A DNA stretch of 5,515 nucleotides from Anaerolinea sp. (lineage in GTDB: Bacteria; Chloroflexota; Anaerolineae; Anaerolineales; Villigracilaceae). Of the stretch, positions 1 through 5,515 are shown in pieces. The DNA lies in assembly GCA_020720965.1 (NCBI GenBank), contig DYNS01000217.1, forward strand, positions 1-5,515. The letters are read 5' to 3'. Every line of letters starts with the position of its first letter. The first letter of the stretch is position 1. The notes beneath the pieces were generated by a model. It was not told the DNA's origin and searched no databases. It worked only from the letters and a program-made list of their open reading frames with translations. A program made the translations under genes and the position numbers.

Positions 1-687
1 CCCCTCCTCAACCGCCTCATCATCAGCCTGGATAGCCTCAACCCGGCAGACCTCGCCGCCCTCAACCTGCCCGCCGCCTACGCCGCCAGCCTGCCAGAGA
101 CGATTCGACACGCCGCCGCTTTGCAAAAAGAGCATGGTTTTCGGCTTTTACTCAACGCCGTCATTACACCCCAAAACCTGCAACCCCAAGGCTACGACCA
201 ACTCCTTCAGTTTTGCGCGGAAAATAACATCCGCGTCTCCTTCTCGCCTCAGTCTTTTAACAATCTGCCCGTGTACGAACTTACCGTTTCGCCCGCCTAT
301 CACAGCCTGCTTCAACACCTTCTGCGCCGCAAAAGGGAGGGAGCGCCCATTTTGGGCAGCCCTGCCTACCTGCAAACCATGCAAACCCTGCAACCGTACA
401 ACTGCTACCCCACTCTTATTCCGCGCATTTTGCCTAACGGCGACCTGGAATACCCCTGCCGTCCCATTGCCAAAGCCGGGGGCGAGCAAGGCGGGCATGA
501 GATTAACCTTCTGCAATACCCCTCCTGGCAAGCCGCCTGGGATGCCGCCCAAAAGCGTTATGGCGAAGCCCCCAGCGCCTGCAATTCCTGCTTTCAACAA
601 TGCTACGCCGAACCCTCTCTCATGCAGGCGCATCCCCTCCAAAACCTGAGCCAACCCGGCAGCCTTTCCACTTATGCCCCCGGTTAA
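1..687 (+). CDS. Radical SAM protein with C-terminal cysteine-rich (SPASM/twitch-like) domain, 5'-truncated
   Basis: The reading frame is open from the first base to the TAA at 685-687, giving 228 visible residues; the N-terminus lies off the window. The first visible residues include ISLDSL, typical of a mid-barrel strand in radical SAM enzymes, followed by a helix and LLLNAVITPQNL, typical of the next strand. The CxxxCxxC cluster motif of the family would be upstream and is not visible. The C-terminal part has five spaced cysteines: C135, C153 (in YPCRPI), then C194, C197 and C201 (CNSCFQQC). This spacing resembles auxiliary Fe-S domains (SPASM/twitch) and also the tail of the HpnH hopanoid enzyme family, which is a resemblance of pattern only. 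The gene overlaps the next one by 14 bases, so the two are probably an operon. Family membership is fairly secure; the substrate is unknown. Confidence 0.82.
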   Translation, partial: PLLNRLIISLDSLNPADLAALNLPAAYAASLPETIRHAAALQKEHGFRLLLNAVITPQNLQPQGYDQLLQFCAENNIRVSFSPQSFNNLPVYELTVSPAYHSLLQHLLRRKREGAPILGSPAYLQTMQTLQPYNCYPTLIPRILPNGDLEYPCRPIAKAGGEQGGHEINLLQYPSWQAAWDAAQKRYGEAPSACNSCFQQCYAEPSLMQAHPLQNLSQPGSLSTYAPG

Positions 688-2176
688 GCCTCCCCTCATC
701 ATCGGCGCGGGGGTTGCCGGGTTAAGCGCCGCCCTACACCTGGCAGAGCGCGGCATTCCGCCCCTGGTGCTGGAATCCGCGCCCAGGGCGGGGGGGCGGC
801 TGGCAGGCGGCGAGGAAGTTGTGGTTAACGGGGCATCCTTCGGGTTGGAACATGGCGTTCATGGCATCTGGTCGCCCTACCGCAACCTGAATGCCATGCT
901 GGCGCGAAACAATCTGCGCCCCGTGTACCAGCCCGCCAACGAGGAAACCTGGGTGTACCGACGGCGCGGATTTACGGCAATGGCGAATATCGGGCAATCC
1001 ATCCGCCGCAGTCCCTTCCCCGCGCCCTTGCATTACCTGAACCTGTTTGGCAACCCGCGTTTTTTGTGGGCGCTAGACTTGCGAGATTGGCTTTCCCTGT
1101 TTCATGTTTGGGCGGGGCTGGTCTTTGCCCTCGGCATAGACCCCATCGCAGAAAATCAGCCCCTGAGGGGGATGCACCTGGCGACTCTCACCCGGCGCTG
1201 GTCGCCTGCCCTCCAAGCCCTGTTCGAGGGATTGGCGCGGAACGCCCTTTCTGTTCCCCCGGAAGAAATGCCGCTTTCTGGCTTTCTCTCCTTTTTGCGT
1301 TTTTACACCCTCCGGCGGCGGGATGCCTGGAATTTTAGTTACCTGCCAGAGCAGGGCGGCGCCTCGCTGATAGAGCCGCTTACCAGCCGAGTGCAGGCGC
1401 TTGGAGGGCAGATTCTTACCAACGAAACGGTACAAAGGATTCAGCCTGTGCCGGGCGGGTGGCAGGTGTGGGGGGGGCAAAAGGATTGGGCGGCGGAGCA
1501 GGTCATTTTGGCGGTGGAGTCTCAAGCCGCTTTCCGCCTTCTTTCTCAATCCTCCCTGGTGGATTCTTCCTTTTTCTTTCCGCGTTCCACTGCCAATGCA
1601 GTGCTGCGCTTTTGGTTTTCTGCCGCGCCGCGCCGCATGGCGGAGGCGGGCATGTTTAGCGGCGAGTTTACCGGGCATAATTTTTTTTGGTTGGATAAAA
1701 TTTACAACCAGTTTCGCGCCTGGGCGCGTCAAACCGGCGGAAGTGTGCTGGAAGTGCATGTGTACGGACCGCCCGCCGCCCTGCAAATGCCAGATGCCGC
1801 CCTTTTGGCGCTGGTGTTGCAGGAAGTGACCGGGGTTTGGCGGGAGTTGCGCGGGGCGAGGCTGGGACAGCATTTGCAGCGCAACCCGGCTTCTCATACT
1901 TTGCCTGCCGCAGGCGGAACCGAAAAACACCTGGGGGTTCTGACCCCCTGGCAGGGATTTTTCTGCGCCGGGGATTGGGTGCGGCATCCCTCGGCATCTT
2001 TTTTTCTGGAGCGGGCTGCCGAGACGGGAATCGCCGCCGCCAACGAGGTACTGACCTTGCGCGGGCAGCCCACCTGGGCATTTGTGCCGCCCCTGCCTGC
2101 CGAATCGCTGGCAGCCTGGGCAGAAAGCCTGATGCGCCGGGGGCGTATACAAACCGTCCCTAGTCTGGTAGAATAA
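674..2176 (+). CDS. FAD-dependent oxidoreductase, amine oxidase / carotenoid desaturase-like
   Basis: This is a 500-residue flavoprotein. A Rossmann FAD-binding motif lies at residues 8-17 (GAGVAG at 11-16). It is followed by the acidic E34 expected to contact the adenosine ribose and by the GGR turn at 40-42. The C-terminal FAD signature is present: AGDW at 432-435, then P439, ER at 446-447 and TGIAAAN at 451-457. LEHGVHGIW near residues 58-66, and the middle segment around PPEEMPLSGFLSF, recall the carotenoid desaturase / CrtU aromatase branch; hydroxysqualene oxidoreductases (HpnE) are another relative. The ATG at 674 is chosen because the Rossmann fold begins at once and no other upstream start fits. 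No clear Shine-Dalgarno precedes it, so translational coupling to the overlapping radical SAM gene is likely. There is no signal peptide. The superfamily is secure; reaction and substrate are not known. Confidence 0.85.
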   Translation: MPPVKPPLIIGAGVAGLSAALHLAERGIPPLVLESAPRAGGRLAGGEEVVVNGASFGLEHGVHGIWSPYRNLNAMLARNNLRPVYQPANEETWVYRRRGFTAMANIGQSIRRSPFPAPLHYLNLFGNPRFLWALDLRDWLSLFHVWAGLVFALGIDPIAENQPLRGMHLATLTRRWSPALQALFEGLARNALSVPPEEMPLSGFLSFLRFYTLRRRDAWNFSYLPEQGGASLIEPLTSRVQALGGQILTNETVQRIQPVPGGWQVWGGQKDWAAEQVILAVESQAAFRLLSQSSLVDSSFFFPRSTANAVLRFWFSAAPRRMAEAGMFSGEFTGHNFFWLDKIYNQFRAWARQTGGSVLEVHVYGPPAALQMPDAALLALVLQEVTGVWRELRGARLGQHLQRNPASHTLPAAGGTEKHLGVLTPWQGFFCAGDWVRHPSASFFLERAAETGIAAANEVLTLRGQPTWAFVPPLPAESLAAWAESLMRRGRIQTVPSLVE

Positions 2177-2205
2177 CTGCCGCAAGCCGGAACTTCCCAG
2201 CCTAT

Positions 2206-2244
2206 CCAAGCCCCGGTCATTCCCCCGCCGGGGTTTTTGCTTGG
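2206..2244 (+). terminator. Rho-independent terminator after the radical SAM / FAD unit
   Basis: CCCCGG at 2211-2216 pairs perfectly with CCGGGG at 2228-2233 across an 11-base loop, and five T residues follow at 2234-2238. Flanking CCAAG (2206-2210) and CTTGG (2240-2244) are also complementary and could lengthen the stem around the T-run. It lies 34 bases after the stop codon of the FAD oxidoreductase gene and separates that unit from typA. Confidence 0.75.
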
Positions 2245-2253
2245 AATATGCCA

Positions 2254-2295
2254 GACTCTTCATCTCCCACTTTTCACTTTTCACTCCTCACTCTC
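2254..2295 (+). repeat. Degenerate 7-base tandem repeat in the typA leader
   Basis: Six consecutive 7-base units fill 2254-2295. The third and fourth (2268-2274 and 2275-2281) are identical CACTTTT; the fifth and sixth are CACTCCT and CACTCTC; the first two (GACTCTT, CATCTCC) are more diverged. On the minus strand the consensus is close to AAAAGTG. The array ends two bases before the typA ATG, so the usual Shine-Dalgarno position is occupied by pyrimidines. Similar short heptamer arrays occur between genes in cyanobacteria and some other bacteria; their role is unclear. No convincing -35/-10 promoter for typA is visible between the preceding terminator and the start codon. Confidence 0.7.
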
Positions 2296-2297
2296 TT

Positions 2298-4157
2298 ATG
2301 CTTATCGAACGAAACGACCTCCGAAACGTAGCCATTATTGCCCATGTTGACCATGGCAAAACCACCCTGGTAGATTACCTTCTGCGCCAGTCTCACACCT
2401 TCCGCGAAAATCAGCAAGTTGCCGAGCGCGTGATGGACTCTAACGACCTGGAACGCGAGCGTGGCATCACCATCCTTGCCAAAAACACCGCCATCACCCT
2501 GGTGGATGAAAACACTGGCAAAAATGTCAAAATCAATATTGTGGATACCCCTGGGCACGCCGACTTTGGCGGCGAGGTGGAACGCATTATGAACATGGTG
2601 GATGGCGTTCTCCTGCTGGTGGATGCCGCCGAAGGACCCATGCCCCAAACCCGCTTTGTGCTTAAAAAAGCCCTGGAGCGCGGACATAAAGCCGTTGTAG
2701 TTGTCAACAAGGTGGACCGCAAAGATGCCGAACCTGCTCGCGTCCTCAACGATACCTTCGACCTCTTCATCGAACTGGGCGCAAGCGAACAACAGGCAGA
2801 TTTCCCCGTCATCTACGCCCAGGCAACTGCCGGGCGTGCCGGGTTTACCCCGGAACTTAGCCCAGACCTGAAACCGCTCTTCGACACCATTCTGAATCAC
2901 ATCCCTGCCCCCAAAGTGGATGAAGAAGCCCCCTTGCAAATGCTCGTCACTACCCTGGGGTATGACGACTACCGGGGCGTTACCGCCGTTGGGCGCGTCT
3001 TTGCCGGAACCATCCGCGCCGGGCAAAAACTTGCCCGCCTTACGGTGGATGGGCAAAACCTGCCCGAAACCGCCCGCTACCTGTACACCTTTCAGGGGCT
3101 GAACAAGGTGGAAGTGGAGCAAGTCCGCGCCGGGGATATTGTCTCCCTTGCCGGGCTGGAGGGGATTGGCATTGGCGAAACCCTGGCAGACCCGCTCAAC
3201 CCCATTGCCCTGCCGCCCATCCGGGTGGAAGAACCCACCGTCCGCATGACCTTTGGCGTAAACACCTCCCCCTTCACCGGGCGCGAAGGCAAGTGGAGCA
3301 CCTCCCGCAAACTGCGCGAGCGTTTGTTCGATGAACTTCGCACCAACGTTGCCCTGCGGGTACAAGAAACCGAATCGGCGGAGAATTTCCTCGTCTCCGG
3401 GCGCGGGGAACTGCACCTCGGCATTCTCATCGAAACGATGCGGCGCGAAGGCTACGAATTTCAGGTCTCCCGCCCGGAGGTCATCTTCCACAAAGCCGAT
3501 GACGGCGCATTGCTGGAGCCTTTTGAAGAAGTCCACATCGATACCAGCGCCGAAACGGTTGGCGTGGTGGTGGAAATGCTCGGAACCCGGCGCGGCAAGA
3601 TGATGGAAATGCACGATACCGGCGATGGCAACGTCCGCCTGGTGTACATTGCCCCCACTCGCGGCTTGCTCGGCTTCCGTTATCAATTCCTCACCGCCAC
3701 ACGCGGCATGGGGATTATGCACAGCCTCTTTCATGGCTATGACGAACTCGCCGGTCCCATTGCCACCCGCTCCACTGGTTCGCTGGTTTCCATGGAAGGC
3801 GGCGATAGCACTGCCTACGCCCTCAAAAGCGCGGAAGAACGCGGCGTTCTGTTTGTAAACCCCGGCGTTGCCGTGTACGAAGGCATGGTCATCGGCGAAA
3901 ACACCCGCCCCGGCGATATTGCCATCAACATCTGCCGCAAAAAACACCTGACGAACATGCGCTCGGCACGCGGCGATATGGAAATTCGGCTCACCCCGCC
4001 CCGTCAAATGTCGCTGGACGAGGCGATTGAATACCTGGCAGATGACGAACTGCTGGAAGTGACCCCGCTCAGTTACCGCATCCGCAAACGAATTTTGGAC
4101 ACGGAAGAACGCGGCAAACAAACCAAAAAAGCCAAAGAAGCCCTGGGCGAAGAGTAA
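2298..4157 (+). CDS. typA: Ribosome-associated translational GTPase TypA/BipA
   Basis: This 619-residue protein has the usual length and order of TypA/BipA, a GTPase that binds the 70S ribosome and supports ribosome assembly and stress or cold adaptation. GTPase motifs are visible: P-loop AHVDHGKT at 15-22, switch I RGITI at 55-59, DTPGH at 83-87 and NKVD at 137-140. The G5 region reads YAQATAG at 173-179, where many members have YASA. A beta-barrel domain II follows (VFAGTIRAGQKL from about 234), then the EF-G-like domains (SGRGELHLGILIETMRREG) and the TypA-specific C-terminal part with GLLGFRYQFLTATRGMGIM from 456. The ATG at 2298 is preferred over an in-frame TTG at 2241, since family members begin a few residues before the P-loop strand and the TTG lies at the edge of the terminator hairpin. 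No Shine-Dalgarno is seen; the leader is a pyrimidine-rich heptamer array. The tail is lysine-rich. A strong hairpin follows the stop. Confidence 0.97.
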   Translation: MLIERNDLRNVAIIAHVDHGKTTLVDYLLRQSHTFRENQQVAERVMDSNDLERERGITILAKNTAITLVDENTGKNVKINIVDTPGHADFGGEVERIMNMVDGVLLLVDAAEGPMPQTRFVLKKALERGHKAVVVVNKVDRKDAEPARVLNDTFDLFIELGASEQQADFPVIYAQATAGRAGFTPELSPDLKPLFDTILNHIPAPKVDEEAPLQMLVTTLGYDDYRGVTAVGRVFAGTIRAGQKLARLTVDGQNLPETARYLYTFQGLNKVEVEQVRAGDIVSLAGLEGIGIGETLADPLNPIALPPIRVEEPTVRMTFGVNTSPFTGREGKWSTSRKLRERLFDELRTNVALRVQETESAENFLVSGRGELHLGILIETMRREGYEFQVSRPEVIFHKADDGALLEPFEEVHIDTSAETVGVVVEMLGTRRGKMMEMHDTGDGNVRLVYIAPTRGLLGFRYQFLTATRGMGIMHSLFHGYDELAGPIATRSTGSLVSMEGGDSTAYALKSAEERGVLFVNPGVAVYEGMVIGENTRPGDIAINICRKKHLTNMRSARGDMEIRLTPPRQMSLDEAIEYLADDELLEVTPLSYRIRKRILDTEERGKQTKKAKEALGEE

Positions 4158-4161
4158 ACCC

Positions 4162-4203
4162 AAAAGCAGGCTGCCACCCCAAGAGATGGCAGCCTGCTTT
4201 TTT
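4162..4203 (+). terminator. Strong intrinsic terminator between convergent typA and permease genes
   Basis: A perfect 15-base stem pairs 4162-4176 with 4187-4201 around a 10-base loop. It begins four bases after the typA stop. On the plus strand the GC-rich stem is followed by six T residues (4198-4203). On the minus strand the stem ends in four T residues (complement of 4162-4165), so it can also stop transcription of the permease gene, whose TAA codon (complement of 4202-4204) overlaps the end of the plus-strand T-run. It is probably bidirectional. Confidence 0.93.
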
Positions 4204-4942
4204 ATCCCCAAGCCAGCCAAAGGGTACGCAGGCTAAGAAAGATGATGACAATTCCCACCAATCCCATCATCCAGCGCGTAGGTAGCTTTTTAGCAGCATA
4301 GGCGGCAAAAGGCGCTGCTGCCATTCCCCCAAGCAGTAAGCCCAAAATGATATTCCAATAAGACAAAAAACTGAGCGATATGACAAATGTGATGGATTGT
4401 GCGAGGGTGACGAAAAATTCGGTAAAGTTCACGGAACCAATCGTTGCCCTGGGATGACTTCCATTGGCAATGAGTGTAGTCGTCACCACTGGTCCCCATC
4501 CGCCGCCGCCAATCGCGTCTAAAAATCCGCCTACCAGCCCCAAGATGGAAAGGTGTTTCACTGGCTTATTCTGACTTTGGTAGCGAATTGCTTTTGCTAA
4601 AATAATCAACCCCATAACTAGCAGATAGGCGGAAATAAAGGGCTTGAGAAAATTGCCATCCAGGTTGGTTAACACATAAGCGCCCAAAACACCACCCAAA
4701 ACGCCGGGCAATAGCAACCGTTTTACCAGCGTGGTATCCACATTTTTGAGATGCCAATGAGACCACCCAGAAACGCCGGTTGTAAATGTTTCTGCCAGGT
4801 GGACGCTGGCGCTGGCAGCTACGGGCGGCACCCCCAGACTAAGCAAAAAAGTATTGGAACTAACCCCATACGCCATGCCGAGAGCGCCGTCAATGAGTTG
4901 AGCGACAAATCCGACTAAGACGAACCAAATGATATTTTCCAT
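4202..4942 (-). CDS. TauE/SafE family membrane permease (probable sulfite / organosulfur exporter)
   Basis: This 246-residue, very hydrophobic protein has about seven to eight predicted membrane spans, estimated by eye. The two halves of the protein resemble each other, as expected for the duplicated TauE/SafE (former DUF81) fold: GFVAQLIDGALGMAYG (11-26) matches GLVGGFLDAIGGGGWG (135-150), and SVHLAETFTTGVSG (46-59) matches SVNFTEFFVTLAQS (170-183). Family members move sulfite, sulfoacetate, taurine-derived or other small anions across the inner membrane; the substrate here is inferred, not shown. The ATG at 4940-4942 has a clear AGGAG (complement of 4949-4953) six bases upstream. The gene lies downstream of an Rrf2 regulator on the same strand but has a terminator and its own promoter-like gap in between. 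It looks less GC-rich than the genes to the left. Confidence 0.9.
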   Translation of the reverse strand: MENIIWFVLVGFVAQLIDGALGMAYGVSSNTFLLSLGVPPVAASASVHLAETFTTGVSGWSHWHLKNVDTTLVKRLLLPGVLGGVLGAYVLTNLDGNFLKPFISAYLLVMGLIILAKAIRYQSQNKPVKHLSILGLVGGFLDAIGGGGWGPVVTTTLIANGSHPRATIGSVNFTEFFVTLAQSITFVISLSFLSYWNIILGLLLGGMAAAPFAAYAAKKLPTRWMMGLVGIVIIFLSLRTLWLAWG

Positions 4943-4992
4943 TTCTTTCTCCTTTTTCCTATATACTCGATTGATTTGATATACTTTTTGTG
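4943..4992 (-). promoter_or_regulatory. Candidate promoter / operator region of the permease gene
   Basis: This AT-rich gap lies between the regulator's terminator and the permease start. The plus-strand word ATATACT occurs twice, at 4961-4967 and 4979-4985, 18 bases apart as direct repeats. Read on the minus strand, the copy nearer the gene gives AGTATATAGG, a plausible -10 element (TATATA) about 18 bases before the Shine-Dalgarno. No good -35 box lies 17 bases upstream of it, which would fit a promoter needing an activator or being controlled by the neighbouring Rrf2 protein. The AGGAG at 4949-4953 is the ribosome binding site. Regulation is inferred. Confidence 0.4.
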
Positions 4993-5000
4993 TACAAAAA
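4985..5000. promoter_or_regulatory. AT-rich palindrome upstream of the permease gene
   Basis: TTTTTGT (4985-4991) and ACAAAAA (4994-5000) form a perfect 7-base inverted repeat with a 2-base spacer. It partly overlaps the T-run of the regulator's terminator and the distal ATATACT copy. It may be a protein-binding site, or simply a by-product of the two A/T runs. Confidence 0.25.
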
Positions 5001-5037
5001 AACGCCCACTTCCACGCACTAAGCAGGCGTTTTTGTA
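4993..5037 (-). terminator. Intrinsic terminator after the Rrf2 regulator gene
   Basis: On the minus strand, an arm ending in ACGCC (complement of 5026-5030) pairs with GGCGT (complement of 5002-5006) across a 19-base loop, and a run of seven T residues follows (complement of 4996-5002). The A/T runs and outer TAC/GTA triplets (4993-4995 and 5035-5037) extend the pairing with a two-base bulge. It begins right after the regulator's TGA codon and would limit read-through into the permease gene. Confidence 0.75.
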
Positions 5038-5490
5038 TCAGCGATTCAGCAGAGCCTTTTTTAGGGCTACCCGGTCAGATACGTCTTTAAGGCTGGTATT
5101 GTCTAAAATGGCGGACATGGCGGCGCGTACGTCGAACATCACCATCCGCAGTCCGCAGGTTTCTTCATCTGGGCAGCCGCATGGCTCATAGGCAATCTGG
5201 CTCACGCAACGGATGGGCGCGATGGGTCCATCTAACTCACGGATGATTTGCCCCAGCATAATTTCTTGGGCGGGTTTTGCCAGGTAGTAGCCGCCGCCAA
5301 TGCCCATCTTGCTATGTACAAGCCCGGCATTTTTGAGGGCGAGTAGAATTTGCTCTAAGAACTTTGCCGGAATTTTTTCTTGTGCGGCAATATCGCGGGC
5401 TTGCAACATGGTTTGGGATGGGTTGCTTTGCGGGGTTGCGAGCAAAATCATGGCGCGTAAGCCATATTCACCGCGTTTGGAAAGGCGCAT
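5038..5490 (-). CDS. Rrf2-family transcriptional regulator with cysteine cluster
   Basis: This 150-residue protein is the normal length for Rrf2 regulators such as IscR, NsrR and CymR. It starts MRLSKRGEYGLRAMILLA, the family's N-terminal helix. A winged helix-turn-helix follows: IAAQEKIPAKFLEQILLAL at about 34-52, AGLVHSKMGIGGGYYLA at about 55-71 with the glycine-rich wing, then a dimerisation helix. Cysteines lie at C95, C104, C106 and C112. IscR uses three cysteines spaced C-x5-C-x5-C for a [2Fe-2S] cluster; here only C106-x5-C112 matches that spacing and C95 is further away, so Fe-S binding is likely but a thiol-redox sensor is also possible. The ATG at 5488-5490 aligns with the family start; a weak purine stretch (GAAAGAG) precedes it. 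The adjacent TauE/SafE gene suggests a sulfur-related or Fe-S-related response. The regulated genes are not proven. Confidence 0.93.
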   Translation of the reverse strand: MRLSKRGEYGLRAMILLATPQSNPSQTMLQARDIAAQEKIPAKFLEQILLALKNAGLVHSKMGIGGGYYLAKPAQEIMLGQIIRELDGPIAPIRCVSQIAYEPCGCPDEETCGLRMVMFDVRAAMSAILDNTSLKDVSDRVALKKALLNR

Positions 5491-5515
5491 GTTAAGTCTC
5501 TTTCTGAAAGTATAT
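5491..5515 (-). promoter_or_regulatory. Partial upstream region of the Rrf2 gene with possible operator elements
   Basis: Only 25 bases are visible before the right edge. Read on the minus strand they begin with ATATACTTT (complement of 5507-5515), a 9-base word also present on the plus strand at 4979-4987 in front of the permease gene. An 11-base palindrome, CTTTCTGAAAG at 5500-5510, overlaps it. These could be autoregulatory sites. The promoter itself is probably off the window. Confidence 0.3.

Noticed and set aside
148..756. A 202-residue minus-strand frame opposite the radical SAM gene
   Set aside because: It has no recognisable domain, and the plus-strand frame carries radical SAM strands and an ordered cysteine pattern.
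1..2176. Assignment of the first two genes as hopanoid genes hpnH and hpnE
   Set aside because: The cysteine layout and FAD superfamily fit only loosely. The radical SAM core motif is off the window and the FAD protein resembles carotenoid desaturase/aromatase proteins at least as well.
1073..2284. A 403-residue minus-strand open frame opposite the FAD oxidoreductase gene
   Set aside because: The plus-strand frame has intact FAD motifs at both ends. The antisense translation is rich in R, G, P and Q with no domain, as expected from a GC-rich shadow.
2241..2297. TTG at 2241 as the typA start, adding 19 residues
   Set aside because: The added residues would be translated from the repeat array and the TTG lies at the end of the terminator hairpin. 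The ATG at 2298 gives the normal family N-terminus.
270..3880. Repeated GTGTAC words in the plus-strand genes
   Set aside because: Most encode Val-Tyr in frame, and the scatter fits codon preference rather than a regulatory or restriction-related motif.
2274..4220. A 648-residue open frame on the minus strand opposite typA
   Set aside because: It is the antisense shadow of a strongly biased, clearly recognised typA gene. Its translation is low-complexity, without recognisable domains, and it crosses the terminator.

Overview
The window looks like ordinary chromosomal DNA from a GC-rich bacterium. The style of the proteins and the compact gene packing suggest Chloroflexota, perhaps Anaerolineae. 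That assignment is an inference from sequence feel; no rRNA or other phylogenetic marker was searched. There are no tRNA or rRNA genes, CRISPR arrays, transposases or phage genes. Five protein genes fill nearly all of it, and every gap is shorter than 130 bases.

Layout: (1) Bases 1-2176, plus strand, hold a two-gene unit. The C-terminal part of a radical SAM protein, cut by the left edge, overlaps by 14 bases with a complete FAD-dependent oxidoreductase of the amine oxidase / carotenoid desaturase superfamily. The overlap implies co-transcription and probably a shared pathway, possibly isoprenoid or lipid-like, but the substrate cannot be read from the sequence. An intrinsic terminator follows at about 2211-2238. 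(2) Bases 2254-2295 are a degenerate array of six 7-base units ending two bases before the start codon of typA/bipA (2298-4157, plus strand), a ribosome-associated translational GTPase. A strong hairpin at 4162-4203 closes typA and probably also serves the gene converging on it. (3) Bases 4202-5490, minus strand, hold a TauE/SafE-type membrane permease and, upstream of it, an Rrf2-family regulator with a conserved-looking cysteine cluster. A terminator and a 53-base promoter-like gap separate the two.

How the genes may work together: the Rrf2 regulator probably senses an Fe-S, redox or sulfur signal and may control the adjacent sulfur-compound exporter. The 7-base motif ATATACT occurs twice in front of the permease gene and once, in the same orientation relative to the gene, at the edge of the regulator's upstream region, so it is a candidate operator element. 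TypA is an independent housekeeping or stress gene. The most interesting items are the radical SAM / FAD enzyme pair of unknown product, the Rrf2-permease pair with its shared motif, and the heptamer array in place of a Shine-Dalgarno sequence at typA. I found no clear sign of a wholly new defence or mobile system.
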